Shown here piece after piece: positions 63,890-64,000 of a stretch of DNA of 64,000 nt. The position numbers and the translations under genes are program-made. The stretch is from Flaccisagitta enflata (taxonomy: Eukaryota > Chaetognatha > Sagittoidea > Aphragmophora), in the NCBI GenBank assembly GCA_965153355.1, contig OZ231127.1, positions 23,746,001-23,810,000 on the forward strand, in the 5' to 3' direction. Below the pieces are notes generated by a model. The model was not told the origin of the DNA and did no database searches. It saw only the letters and a list, made by a program, of their open reading frames with translations. Each line of letters opens with the position of its first letter. The stretch's first letter is position 1.

Positions 63890-64000
63890 CTTAAGAACTC
63901 ATTCCAAATCTCATTCTAATTCTTTTGTGATGATCTCGAGTCAATCATATGGGAGAATAACCAATCATCTTAAAATATGTTTCTGAATTTGTTCAAAACA

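Overview
The window is nuclear DNA from an animal, most likely a marine invertebrate; I cannot place the phylum. Evidence for this is spliceosomal introns with GT-AG borders, a caspase gene, a glutamine-rich regulator with a homeobox-type octapeptide, TTAGGG-type interstitial telomere repeats, and an extreme load of microsatellites (GA/CT, CA/TG, GAAA, CAA, GGT). Most of the 64 kb is repeats. Only a few stretches carry real coding sequence, and most long open frames are read-through of simple repeats.

Region by region. 311-12034 is a nearly intact, young LTR retrotransposon (LTRs 281 bp, two differences seen) inserted in a CA repeat. On the + strand it has a primer-binding-like site, a tandem-repeat leader, a short nucleocapsid-type gag and a PR-RT-RNaseH-IN pol. 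Gag and pol share one frame and are separated by a single UGA in the context UGA-CUA-G. The RT domain is interrupted by a 113-nt GT-AG intron. Between pol and the 3' LTR, on the opposite strand, lie a one-exon membrane-protein ORF (8197-8613) and a four-exon gene for a secreted or membrane protein (9630-11485). 12035-20277 is repeats. 20278-29811 (minus strand) is an effector-type caspase gene whose exons I could join by phase; its introns are full of transposable elements, a foldback and minisatellites. 30-40 kb is repeat-rich. 40386-42063 (+) holds the first two coding exons of a PRD-like homeobox-type regulator with long CAA-coded polyQ; its homeodomain is not in the window. 42-64 kb is again repeats, including a 1.17 kb tandem duplication.

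Two dispersed structured repeat families stand out. Family H (at least ten copies) runs: AACAAGGCC-like start, a short tag, a microsatellite-like core, then a terminal hairpin followed by TAAAA. The hairpin stem differs between copies (AGTCGC, AGTTGC, AGATGCG, AGGTGC), but the opposite arm and usually the tag at the far end change to match. This layout resembles the asymmetric subterminal inverted repeats, microsatellite core and 3' hairpin of Helentron-derived elements (HINE/DINE-1). Family F has inverted ends containing a GGCCCC-GAA-GGGGCC hairpin and a core of 20-21 bp tandem units. TIR elements with TA target sites and hAT-like elements with 8-bp target duplications are also present.

The strongest candidate for something undescribed is the retrotransposon: in-frame UGA-CUAG between gag and pol, a retained intron inside RT, and an antisense intron-bearing gene carried between near-identical LTRs. 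All joins are read by eye from splice borders and phase; no search or alignment program was run.
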